Shown: positions 34,901-40,439 of the stretch, one piece after another
Position numbering within the stretch: position 1 is the stretch's first letter
How the letters are laid out: each line of letters begins with the position of its first letter
DNA from: Phenylobacterium sp.
GTDB taxonomy: Bacteria; Pseudomonadota; Alphaproteobacteria; Caulobacterales; Caulobacteraceae
Length of the DNA stretch: 64,000 nucleotides
Direction of reading: 5' to 3'
Assembly: GCF_013911965.1 (NCBI RefSeq)
Contig: NZ_JACESE010000005.1
Span: 124,001-188,000, forward strand
Translations under genes and position numbers: made by a program
Notes under the pieces: generated by a model
The model's input: the letters and a program-made list of their open reading frames with translations, nothing else
Told to the model about the DNA's origin: nothing
Databases searched by the model: none

Positions 34901-37449
34901 AGCGGCATGAGCGCCGGCGCGACGACGGAGCCCAGCACGAACAGCGTCCAGACGATGGCATGGTTGCCGAGGGCGGCCCACCCCGCGAACAGCGCCGCTA
35001 CGGCCGCTGGCGCGGTCAGGGTCCGTCGCAGGTTGTCGAGCATCTTCAGCCGCCCGATGACCGGGAGCGGCCCCGGCGCGAGGCATCTGCCGGCGGGTAT
35101 GCGAAGAATCCAAGGCAACAACTGCCAGTCGCCGCGAGCCCAGCGATGGTGCCGAAGGCCCGCAACGTCGTAACGGGTGGGGGCGTCGTCCACCACCTCG
35201 ACATCGGACACCAGACCGGTACGCGCATAGACCCCCTCGAACAGGTCATGGCTCAACATCGTTGATTCCGGTACGCGCCCGCAAAGCGCCGCCTCGAAGG
35301 CGTCTACGTCGTAGATCCCCTTGCCCCCGTAGGAGCCTTCGCCGAACAGGTCCTGATAGACGTCGCTTACCGCGGCGGCATAGGGGTCGATCCCGCTCGC
35401 TCCCGAAAACAGCCGGTGGAACAGCGAGCCGCTATGCCCCACCGGCAGCGCCGGCGAAACCCGCGGCTGCAGGATTCCGTAGCCTTCCACCACCCGCTGC
35501 TGTCCCGCATCGAGGCGTGGGCGGTTGAGAGGATGGGCCATCTTGCCGATCAGGCGGCGCACCGTGTCATGGGGCAGGCGCGTGTCGGCATCCAGTGTAA
35601 TGACGTACCGCACACCCTCCGGGACGGTGATTGGCGCCTCGGGCGCGGTGACGAACGTCGTGTCCTGCGCCCCGCGCAGCAGGCGGTTCAACTCGTGGAG
35701 CTTGCCGCGTTTGCGCTCCCATCCGATCCAGCGGCCTTCACTGTCGTTCCATACCCGCCGGCGGTGCAGCAGCAGGAAACGGTCTCCCCCAGGCGCTGGG
35801 CCATACTTCTGGTTCAGGCTCGCGATCCCATCGGCCGCCAGGGCAAGGAGTTCGGCATCGACCGACTGGCTCTCGCGTTCCGCGTCTACCCAGTCCGACA
35901 GGAGTGCGTAGTGGACGTCGCCTTCGACACTGGCGAGATAGTGGATCTCCAAGCCCTCGACCTGCGCCCGGATCGCCTCCGGGCTGGTGAGCATCATCGG
36001 CACCGCCACGAGAGTGCGATGCTCGGCGGGGACTCCGCCCGCGAGCTCGAGCGCTGGGAGAGCGTCTGCTCGAACGCTATGGGTAACGACCGCGTTGACG
36101 AGGGCGACGGCGAGCTCCAAGGCCGGCACCGCTCCGAGCACCGCCAAAGCGCCCAGCCAGATGCCGCCCAGGCCCAGGTCTCGCACATGCAGGAGCGGCA
36201 ATAGGAGGGCAAACGTCGCCACGAAGATGATCGCTGCGGCATAGCCGCCGGTTCCGAGGCGCTGGAAAGCCCGGGTCAGGAACTCGCGCGGCCGCGGTCT
36301 AAATCCCAGCGCCACTTCGAAGCGGGGTCGTTCCGACCCGATCAGGTGACAGCCGACGTGGCAGCTCGCCACCTCGCCAGCACAGGCCTCAGCGCGTGCG
36401 ATAGCGGCCCAAGTGACCTCCATCTCGCTCTTACCGCTGCCTCGCGAAAGGGCCTCGATTGCGGTGCGGTAAAGATTGCGCGTCGCGAAATCCATCTCCC
36501 CGAAATCGCCTGCCCCTGTAAGCGCCGCATCGATGAGGCTCATCCGTTCGACCAGGTCCAGCCAGTCCACTTCCGAGATGCGCCGCAGGCTCGTGACGAT
36601 GTTGCGGACGGTGCCGGCGGCGGCGACCTGCCGATCGTGCTCCCCACGAACGACGGCGTCAGCTGTAACGCCGTGCTCTGCGAGCTGCTCGTCCAGCCAG
36701 CCCAACACGGGTGCGATCCTCGCGTCCTGATCGCGCAGCCGATGCACCAGCTGCATCGTGAAGGCGTCCGGGCGCTGCCGACCTTCCCAGCCCTGCAGTA
36801 TGGCGGCAGCGGGTTCGGGGTCGCGTCCGTAGGCGCCGAGCAGGCGGTCCGCCAGGTGGTCGGCGGTGATGCGGGCCTCGCGACTGTCCAAGATTTGGTC
36901 GGCGAGGCGCCGTAGATTCTCCACCAGAATGAGGCGCAGGGTGATGGCCACCGCCCAAAGCTCGCCGATGGTGAGCGGGTGGACGCTCTGGTACGCATGA
37001 ACGTAGCGCTGCAGCATCTCCACGTCGAAGCGGCTGTCGGTGTGGGCGACGAACGCCCAGACAAGCCCAAACACCCGCGGGTAGCCCGCGAAGGGCCCAG
37101 AGATCAGCTTCGGAAGCTGCCGGTAGTAGCCGGGCGGCAAGTCCCGACGGATTTCGCGGATCTGCTCCTCGACCACATGGAAGTTATCGAGTAGCCATTG
37201 CGCCGCGGGCGTTGCGCCGTCGTCGCCCCCACCCGAACGTTGCAGCACCTTGAAGGCTTCGATGAGCCGGCGCTGGTTGGCCAGCAACCGGCCAGTGAGA
37301 CTGCGACCAGCCTTGGGGCAGCGTTCGACGGGCTGAGCCAGGGCGAGGCTCTTGGCGTGCGCCTCAAGCCGCTCGATGCTGAACAGTTCGGCGCGGATCG
37401 GCGTCTGGTCCGACCACAGGCCGCCAGCCGGGAACAGGCCTAGCGACAT
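28939..37449 (-). CDS. ndvB: Cyclic beta-1,2-glucan synthase (NdvB/ChvB)
   Basis: 2836 residues from the ATG at 37449 (MSLGLFPAGGLWSDQTPIRAEL shortened: MSLGLFPAGGLWSDQTPIRA). An upstream ATG at 37545 is open but lies only 10 bases from the promoter, so it is unlikely. N-terminal ~380 residues are soluble; then membrane helices (e.g. AAIIFVATFALLLPLLHV), a family 84 glycosyltransferase domain with VITLDADTRLPHD and RHHRWARGDWQLLPW, more helices, and a long C-terminal half with the glycoside phosphorylase (GH94) module that sets chain length (GGGDWNDGMNRVG, WTWYTGAAGWMYRAGLE). The product is a periplasmic osmoregulated glucan. The upstream ECF-type promoter places it in the metal regulon. Confidence 0.94.
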   Translation of the reverse strand: MSLGLFPAGGLWSDQTPIRAELFSIERLEAHAKSLALAQPVERCPKAGRSLTGRLLANQRRLIEAFKVLQRSGGGDDGATPAAQWLLDNFHVVEEQIREIRRDLPPGYYRQLPKLISGPFAGYPRVFGLVWAFVAHTDSRFDVEMLQRYVHAYQSVHPLTIGELWAVAITLRLILVENLRRLADQILDSREARITADHLADRLLGAYGRDPEPAAAILQGWEGRQRPDAFTMQLVHRLRDQDARIAPVLGWLDEQLAEHGVTADAVVRGEHDRQVAAAGTVRNIVTSLRRISEVDWLDLVERMSLIDAALTGAGDFGEMDFATRNLYRTAIEALSRGSGKSEMEVTWAAIARAEACAGEVASCHVGCHLIGSERPRFEVALGFRPRPREFLTRAFQRLGTGGYAAAIIFVATFALLLPLLHVRDLGLGGIWLGALAVLGAVPALELAVALVNAVVTHSVRADALPALELAGGVPAEHRTLVAVPMMLTSPEAIRAQVEGLEIHYLASVEGDVHYALLSDWVDAERESQSVDAELLALAADGIASLNQKYGPAPGGDRFLLLHRRRVWNDSEGRWIGWERKRGKLHELNRLLRGAQDTTFVTAPEAPITVPEGVRYVITLDADTRLPHDTVRRLIGKMAHPLNRPRLDAGQQRVVEGYGILQPRVSPALPVGHSGSLFHRLFSGASGIDPYAAAVSDVYQDLFGEGSYGGKGIYDVDAFEAALCGRVPESTMLSHDLFEGVYARTGLVSDVEVVDDAPTRYDVAGLRHHRWARGDWQLLPWILRIPAGRCLAPGPLPVIGRLKMLDNLRRTLTAPAAVAALFAGWAALGNHAIVWTLFVLGSVVAPALMPLIDDLAPRTAGIRTRDRLRGMGADLRVATARALLLVTLLPHQAWLMSDAIVRTLWRLFVTRRRLLEWVPAAQLAAGLPLGVSDFYRRMWGVLPLACAGLAISAIGSGEAWPLGVSISFAWLFAPLVAQRISRIQPLPEAGELTAADTAALRLTARRTWRYFETYVTAADNHLPPDNVQEDPPAVAHRTSPTNIGLYLLSTVCARDLGWIGVGDALERIEATLATLQRMDRRRGHLLNWYDTRDLRALEPLYVSTVDSGNLAGCLLTLAASCRAWRAQPLPPQARWAGVSDAIDLAREELAPLCAPAVSAHQTWERLEGALRDLSGTLRRSEEGKDARTLDDVLREWAGLAEPLRGLLAELEDAAELAHWLSAVEAGLRSHLRDLEFSELDRRLAAAEAAARQLALEMEYGFLLDQDRKLLSIGYRVADGALDANCYDLLASEARLASFLAIAKGDVPARHWFRLGHAVTPTPEGAALISWSGSMFEYLMPSLVMRSPAGSLLERSLRAVVRRQIAYGRSHGRPWGVSESGFNARDLEFTYQYSNFGIPGLGLKRGLDEEAVVAPYATALAAMIDPREAVANFGVLTAAGAKGRHGFYEALDYTPARVPEGARVAIVRSFMAHHQGMTVTALANTLLGGLLRERFHADPLVQAAELLLHERMPRDVRPATAAAERAVPHLTQAPELARGRHYSTPHGARPATHILSNGRYSVLLTAAGGGYSRWRSQSLTRWREDSVRDDWGAFIYLRDVASGRVWSTGYQPTAAEPSEYGVTFFADRAEYSRRDGDLVTELVVLVSAEDDGELRRVTLTNAGAIEREVEITSYGELVLAPDAADAAHPAFSKLFVETEHHPALGGALLATRRRRAPEEPELWAAHLAIVEGEALGKPEFETDRARFLGRNRDVRAPIAVFEGRPLSGQAGAVLDPIFALRRRVRIAPGSTAQVSFWTFAAGSREAILEVLDQHLHTAACERAAALAWTRAQVQLRHLGVTHRDADNFQRLAGHLIYAAPALRPSSEVVAAGAGGQPDLWALGISGDLPLILLRIDDLEHLATARDLLHAAEYWKLQRLPVDVVILNDHAASYIQDLQGALEALVRVTQSRRAPDEDPVPGAVYVLRGDLVSPALQARLLSVSRVVLSAQHGRLEDQLDRLRDRQEWPRPPLAAPQVSATPLRSSPVPDLEAYNGIGGFAREGREYVVVLSPGQTTPAPWINVVANPSFGFQISAEGSGYTWALNSREHQLTPWSNDPVADRGGEALYLRDMETGELWSPTAYPVRDPEATYVCRHGRGYSRFEATVGDFETELLAYTPLLDPVKILRLKVRNLSSRPRRLSACAYVEWVLGKSRGAIAPFTVTHVDEASGGLMAQNRWNPSFGERVAFLDACGRQTSWTGDRREFIGRNGSLRRPAGLAGEALSGRTGAALDPCGAMDAPLALAPGETGELVFFIGEGDDAGSARELIARYRQADLDEVLAEVDAYWERLLGAVQVQTPDPALDLMLNGWLLYQTVASRLWARAGFYQASGAYGFRDQLQDVMALVHASPETAREHLLRAAARQFPEGDVQHWWLPHSGQGVRTRFSDDRVWLAYAVAHYVVATGDRTVLDEPIPFLEGHALEPTAAEAFFHPGTGESVSLFEHCARALDASLQVGGHGAPLIGGGDWNDGMNRVGQHGRGESVWLGWFLHRTLTDFAPLAAARGQAVHEERWAAHAEGIKAALERSAWGGDWYLRGWYDDGSPLGSPNSDECRIDAIAQSWAVLSGAAEPKRARQALAAVERELIDADAGLALLFTPPFDKGPKDPGYIKGYPVGVRENGGQYTHAAVWTATAFAAVGDGDRTASLLAMLNPINHSRTPSEAQRYKVEPYVVAADIYSHPAHLGRGGWTWYTGAAGWMYRAGLESLLGLRRHGDALLLDPCIPRHWPGFKLVYRFGAARYEIEVENPDGVCRGVAEAVLDGVRLRERPLRIPLSSADGVRRLRVRLGAVDPKAGAA

Positions 37450-37554
37450 GGCGGATGCGCCTCGGCTCGCAAGGCCAGAGAGGAATCCACCAGATCGACG
37501 CGGGTCGTCGCCGACACCTGTGTGTTGTCCGGAGCCGCTGTTCATCCGCCACCA

Positions 37555-37580
37555 GACGCATTCGCACCGCCGCCATTACA
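37555..37580 (-). promoter_or_regulatory. ECF-type promoter for ndvB-pgm
   Basis: The minus strand reads TGTAAT (37580-37575), 16 bases, CGTC (37558-37555). It is only 10 bases from the ATG at 37545, which favours the internal ATG at 37449 as the true ndvB start. Confidence 0.65.
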
Positions 37581-37652
37581 GCGACGCTGCCGTTGGAGCG
37601 GGTGATTACGCTGGGTGCTGAAGAGAAGATTGAGCGCGGGGTCAAATCCTTG

Positions 37653-37714
37653 CTGTAGCGCTGCAACCCTTTCACGCACCCTGCAGTGAACTCGGCGCCG
37701 GACTAGCGCTACAG
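37653..37714. repeat. Widely spaced 10-bp inverted repeat between divergent genes
   Basis: CTGTAGCGCT at 37653-37662 and its exact complement AGCGCTACAG at 37705-37714, with 42 bases between. It sits in the 235-base gap between the ndvB promoter and the divergent promoter at 37748. Function unknown: operator pair or RNA structure. The rest of the gap shows no gene. Confidence 0.5.
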
Positions 37715-37747
37715 GGGGGGCTCCAAACTTCGCAGAACCCCCTTGTC

Positions 37748-37773
37748 TGTAAGCTTCAGCCGACCCTGGCGTC
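37748..37773 (+). promoter_or_regulatory. ECF-type promoter for the small membrane protein
   Basis: TGTAAG at 37748-37753, 16 bases, CGTC at 37770-37773, followed by TT. The start codon is 43 bases downstream. Confidence 0.65.
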
Positions 37774-37815
37774 TTGTTTCAAGGACGGCCCGAGCGGGCC
37801 ATTGGAGGAGACGCG

Positions 37816-38103
37816 ATGAGCCGCAGGGAAGTGATGAATCAGCAGAGCATCAGGTCCGGCGTGCAGTTGATGGCCCTAGGTTGGAGCCTCTCGATCTTCT
37901 TTCTGCTGACGTTCGTGTTGTGCGCCGCGCTGGTCTATCTGCTGCCCGCGGATACCGAGCATCTGCTCGCCCGCGTCATGCCCTCGCTTGACTGGCGCGA
38001 CCCGTCGAACACCGCGTTCGGGGCCGTCGCGGCTTTCGCCTCGGGCTGGTACGCGGCCTTTTTCGGCGGCGGTCTCTACAACTACTTTCGCGGCCGGCCC
38101 TGA
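37816..38103 (+). CDS. Small two-helix membrane protein (DUF5676-like)
   Basis: 95 residues from the ATG at 37816, with GGAGGAGA upstream. Two hydrophobic segments: LSIFFLLTFVLCAALVYLLP and FGAVAAFASGWYAAFFGGGL, joined by an acidic/aromatic loop (MPSLDWRDPSN). The small Gly/Ala-rich second helix ending in YNYFRGRP resembles DUF5676-type membrane proteins that occur near metal ATPases. Function unknown. Its own ECF-type promoter and position opposite ndvB place it in the same regulon. A 9-bp hairpin follows the stop. Confidence 0.75.
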   Translation: MSRREVMNQQSIRSGVQLMALGWSLSIFFLLTFVLCAALVYLLPADTEHLLARVMPSLDWRDPSNTAFGAVAAFASGWYAAFFGGGLYNYFRGRP

Positions 38104-38113
38104 GCCGCGGAAA

Positions 38114-38138
38114 GGGCGAGCGCCCCCCTCGCTCGCCC
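38114..38138 (+). terminator. Hairpin after the small membrane protein gene
   Basis: Perfect 9-bp inverted repeat GGGCGAGCG / CGCTCGCCC with a 7-base loop, starting 11 bases after the stop codon. No T-run; terminator role inferred from position. Confidence 0.5.
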
Positions 38139-38498
38139 CTGGCCTGATCGTCCCCGGTCAGGTGATGCGCCGGGAGCGGGCCTAAGGGTCCGCTCCCAAG
38201 CGCGCTGGAACGGCAACTCGCTCAGAGTGCCTCGCCACTAAAGTCGCGGGCCCTCAGGGTCACGCCAAAAGCCACCGGGTTCACGGCCAGGAACAAAGCC
38301 AGCAGCGTCAGGCCCGAATGCGCCGGCTCCCAACGCCGCAGGTAAAGTCGATCATCATGGCCGGAAGTGGGCTGTGCAAGACGTTCCCCGGAGCGTGATC
38401 GCCCTGCCAGCACACGCGACGCCCAAGATAAGCGGCAATACGCACGAGGTGACAAAACCCCTCAAATAAATTTTTGCTTTGCCACTTAAATGTTGAAC
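38139..38498. other. Intergenic region, no confident gene
   Basis: 360 bases before the FNR box. A minus-strand frame ending at 38222 contains one hydrophobic stretch (LTLLALFLAVNPVAFGVTLR) but lacks a ribosome site, a natural start and a family, and may be a remnant. The stretch from 38456 to 38498 is distinctly AT-rich, as expected for a promoter region. Confidence 0.45.
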
Positions 38499-38512
38499 TT
38501 GATCGCGATCAA
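38499..38512. promoter_or_regulatory. Perfect FNR/FixK box upstream of the second ECF sigma gene
   Basis: TTGATCGCGATCAA, an exact TTGAT-N4-ATCAA palindrome, 56 bases upstream of the sigma factor start at 38569 and within an AT-rich stretch. It predicts oxygen-dependent control (FNR/FixK family) of this sigma factor. Confidence 0.75.
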
Positions 38513-38568
38513 AGAAGGCGGTTTCATTCCCGTTGAAGCTCCACGCGAACAGATCGGGGGACATTCGA

Positions 38569-39216
38569 ATGCTGCACGCGACAGCCGAAATATTTGAGAG
38601 TGCTGATAGTGGAGCGACATTCCATCCGTTGGAATCTTCGCGGGGCCTTGCTGATCCTCAAGGCGGCAGGGACGATCTGGCCTTGCAGCTGGCCGCCGAA
38701 CGGCCCCGCCAGATACGCTTCCTGCGCAGCCGTCTGCCGTCGCAGCAAGACGCCGAGGACGCTTGGCAGGACGCCGCTATCAAGTTCCTGCAGCACGCTG
38801 AATCACTGGGCGCCGCCGAGCGCCCTCAGGCCTGGATGGGCGTCACCCTGCGCCGGCTGGTGGTCGACCGCTACCGCAGGGCCGCCGTCCGGCGCCGCAC
38901 ACTCGATGCTCTGGCCGTCCAGCCTGCGCCGGACGCGGCCGACACGGACGAGGACCTCGTCGCTCCGAGCGATTGCCTGAAGGCCGCCCTTCGCGAGCTC
39001 AAGTCGGAGTACCGCCAGATCCTCACCGAGACCTATCTCGATGAGCGCCCCCTGAAGGCTGTCGCCCACCATCTGGAGCTCACCGCCAACAACGCCGCCG
39101 TGCGCCTCCACCGCGCCCGCAACGCCCTGCGTCAGGTCATGGCCGAGAAGTGCCAGAGCTGCGCTCTTGCCGATTGCTGGGCCAGGACGAGGGCCGAAAA
39201 GCTGCTCAAGGCCTAG
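38569..39216 (+). CDS. Second ECF sigma factor with Cys tail
   Basis: 215 residues from the ATG at 38569 (GGGGGAC upstream; TTG 38533 is also open). Sigma-2 at about 45-105 (DAEDAWQDAAIKFLQHA, RLVVDRYRRAAVRRR), sigma-4 at about 140-190 with VAHHLELTANNAAVRLHRAR. Like the factor at 26512 it ends in a cysteine group just after sigma-4: C195, C198 and C203 (CQSC...C). The two proteins share architecture and much of sigma-4, and look like diverged paralogues. It has no copy of the GTAA-N16-CGTC promoter but a perfect FNR box, so it may bring an oxygen signal to the same or a related regulon. Confidence 0.9.
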   Translation: MLHATAEIFESADSGATFHPLESSRGLADPQGGRDDLALQLAAERPRQIRFLRSRLPSQQDAEDAWQDAAIKFLQHAESLGAAERPQAWMGVTLRRLVVDRYRRAAVRRRTLDALAVQPAPDAADTDEDLVAPSDCLKAALRELKSEYRQILTETYLDERPLKAVAHHLELTANNAAVRLHRARNALRQVMAEKCQSCALADCWARTRAEKLLKA

Positions 39217-39315
39217 TGGCGGCCCCAGCGATGTTACGCGGGCCGTGTAATCTAGGAGAGTCCGATGACCAGCTACCCTCCAAGCGGTTGCGGCGGAGAG
39301 TCCTTCTCGTCGCGC

Positions 39316-39341
39316 TGTAATGACGTGTCCCGATCTGCGTC
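39316..39341 (+). promoter_or_regulatory. ECF-type promoter for the DUF2933-methyltransferase-ATPase operon
   Basis: TGTAAT at 39316-39321, 16 bases, CGTC at 39338-39341. The first gene starts 59 bases downstream. Confidence 0.65.
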
Positions 39342-39399
39342 GTCCTACGCGTCGGTTGTGCGAGGGCGCGGTCGAGCGCCTGGGTGAGGAGCTTTTCAG

Positions 39400-39732
39400 A
39401 TGGAACATCGACAATCACCGCCAAGTCGCCCTGCATCGCTCTCAGGGGGCCCTTTTGGGCCTGGGACCCCCGATAGGCGCGCGCGCCCCACCCAGGGGCT
39501 GCGAATGCTCCTCACAGGGCTGGTCATCGCCGTCTTAGGCGCTGGCCTGATCTTCCTCTTGGTAGGCGAGCACCGTCTGCACGTGCTGGGTTGGCTGCCT
39601 TTCCTGCTGCTGCTCCTTTGCCCGCTTCTTCATCTGGGCATGCATGGGGGACATGGCGGTCACGACGGCAGTCGCGACGGTGAAGATCAGGCGCCGAAAA
39701 CCGGGGTCCAGACCCACCAGCACAGGTTATAG
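39400..39732 (+). CDS. DUF2933 family small membrane protein
   Basis: 110 residues; GAGGAG lies 8 bases before the ATG. After ~35 polar residues come two hydrophobic helices (LLTGLVIAVLGAGLIFLLVG and LGWLPFLLLLLCPLLHLGMH) followed by a glycine/histidine-rich GMHGGHGGHDG segment, the DUF2933 hallmark. Members are typically found next to copper or heavy-metal efflux genes and the His run suggests metal binding. It is followed after 11 bases by a membrane methyltransferase and then a metal ATPase. Confidence 0.87.
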   Translation: MEHRQSPPSRPASLSGGPFGPGTPDRRARPTQGLRMLLTGLVIAVLGAGLIFLLVGEHRLHVLGWLPFLLLLLCPLLHLGMHGGHGGHDGSRDGEDQAPKTGVQTHQHRL

Positions 39733-39743
39733 AAGAGGCCGCA

Positions 39744-40403
39744 ATGTCCGATACGCCCGCATACGGCCTCTGGTCCTTGGTGATCCTGAATTCAGCGCTA
39801 TTCATCTTCTTCGCATTGACCTTCTTTAAACCGCGGACGGCGCGCGATTGGCGCTCGTTTGGCGCGTTCAGCGCTTTCCTCGTGGCCTTGTTCACTGAGA
39901 TGTACGGCTTTCCGCTGACCATCTACTTCCTGTCAGGTTGGCTGCAGAGCCGTTTCCCGAACGTCGACTGGTGGTCGCACGACGCCGGTCACCTCCTCGA
40001 GATGATGTTCGGCTGGAAGGCTAACCCCCATTTTGGTCCGTTCCACTTGCTGAGCTTCGCCTTTATTGGCGGGGGTTTCTGGGCGATTTCGGCGGCTTGG
40101 CCGGTGCTGTATCGCGCCCAGCGTGAAGGCAAGCTGGCGACGACCGGCTCGTACAGCCGGGTCCGACATCCGCAATACGTCGGCTTCGTCCTGGTGATGT
40201 TCGGCTTCCTGCTGCAATGGCCGACACTGCTCACGCTCGCGATGTTCCCGGTCCTGGTGGTGATGTACTGGCGCTTGGCCGTCAGCGAAGAGCGCGAGAC
40301 CGCGGCCCGCTTCGGCGAAGTCTATGCCGCGTACAAGCGCGCCACGCCCGCTTTCATCCCGCGCCTGCGCCGGTCAGGCGACGCCCAGCGTTCTCCAGTT
40401 TGA
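39744..40403 (+). CDS. Isoprenylcysteine methyltransferase-like (ICMT/PEMT) membrane methyltransferase
   Basis: 219 residues with about five membrane helices. The C-terminal SAM-binding signature is visible: GSYSRVRHPQYVGFVLVMFG (GxYxxxRHPxY) followed by RLAVSEERETAARFGEVYAAYK, typical of the ICMT/phospholipid methyltransferase family. The bacterial substrate is unknown; relatives are common beside metal transporters. It sits between the DUF2933 gene and the CPD-type ATPase in one operon. Confidence 0.88.
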   Translation: MSDTPAYGLWSLVILNSALFIFFALTFFKPRTARDWRSFGAFSAFLVALFTEMYGFPLTIYFLSGWLQSRFPNVDWWSHDAGHLLEMMFGWKANPHFGPFHLLSFAFIGGGFWAISAAWPVLYRAQREGKLATTGSYSRVRHPQYVGFVLVMFGFLLQWPTLLTLAMFPVLVVMYWRLAVSEERETAARFGEVYAAYKRATPAFIPRLRRSGDAQRSPV

Positions 40404-40439
40404 TCCGCACGTCCAGCGCCGCCACCGCAGGGGTATGCC

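Noticed and set aside
28939-37545. ndvB start at 37545
   Set aside because: It would lie about 10 bases from the -10 element; the internal ATG at 37449 is the better start.
37630-37645. TTGA...TCAA resembling an FNR box
   Set aside because: The half-sites are 8 rather than 6 bases apart, which does not fit FNR/FixK dimers.
38222-38455. 77-codon minus-strand frame with a hydrophobic stretch
   Set aside because: No ribosome site, no clear start and no family; at most a remnant.
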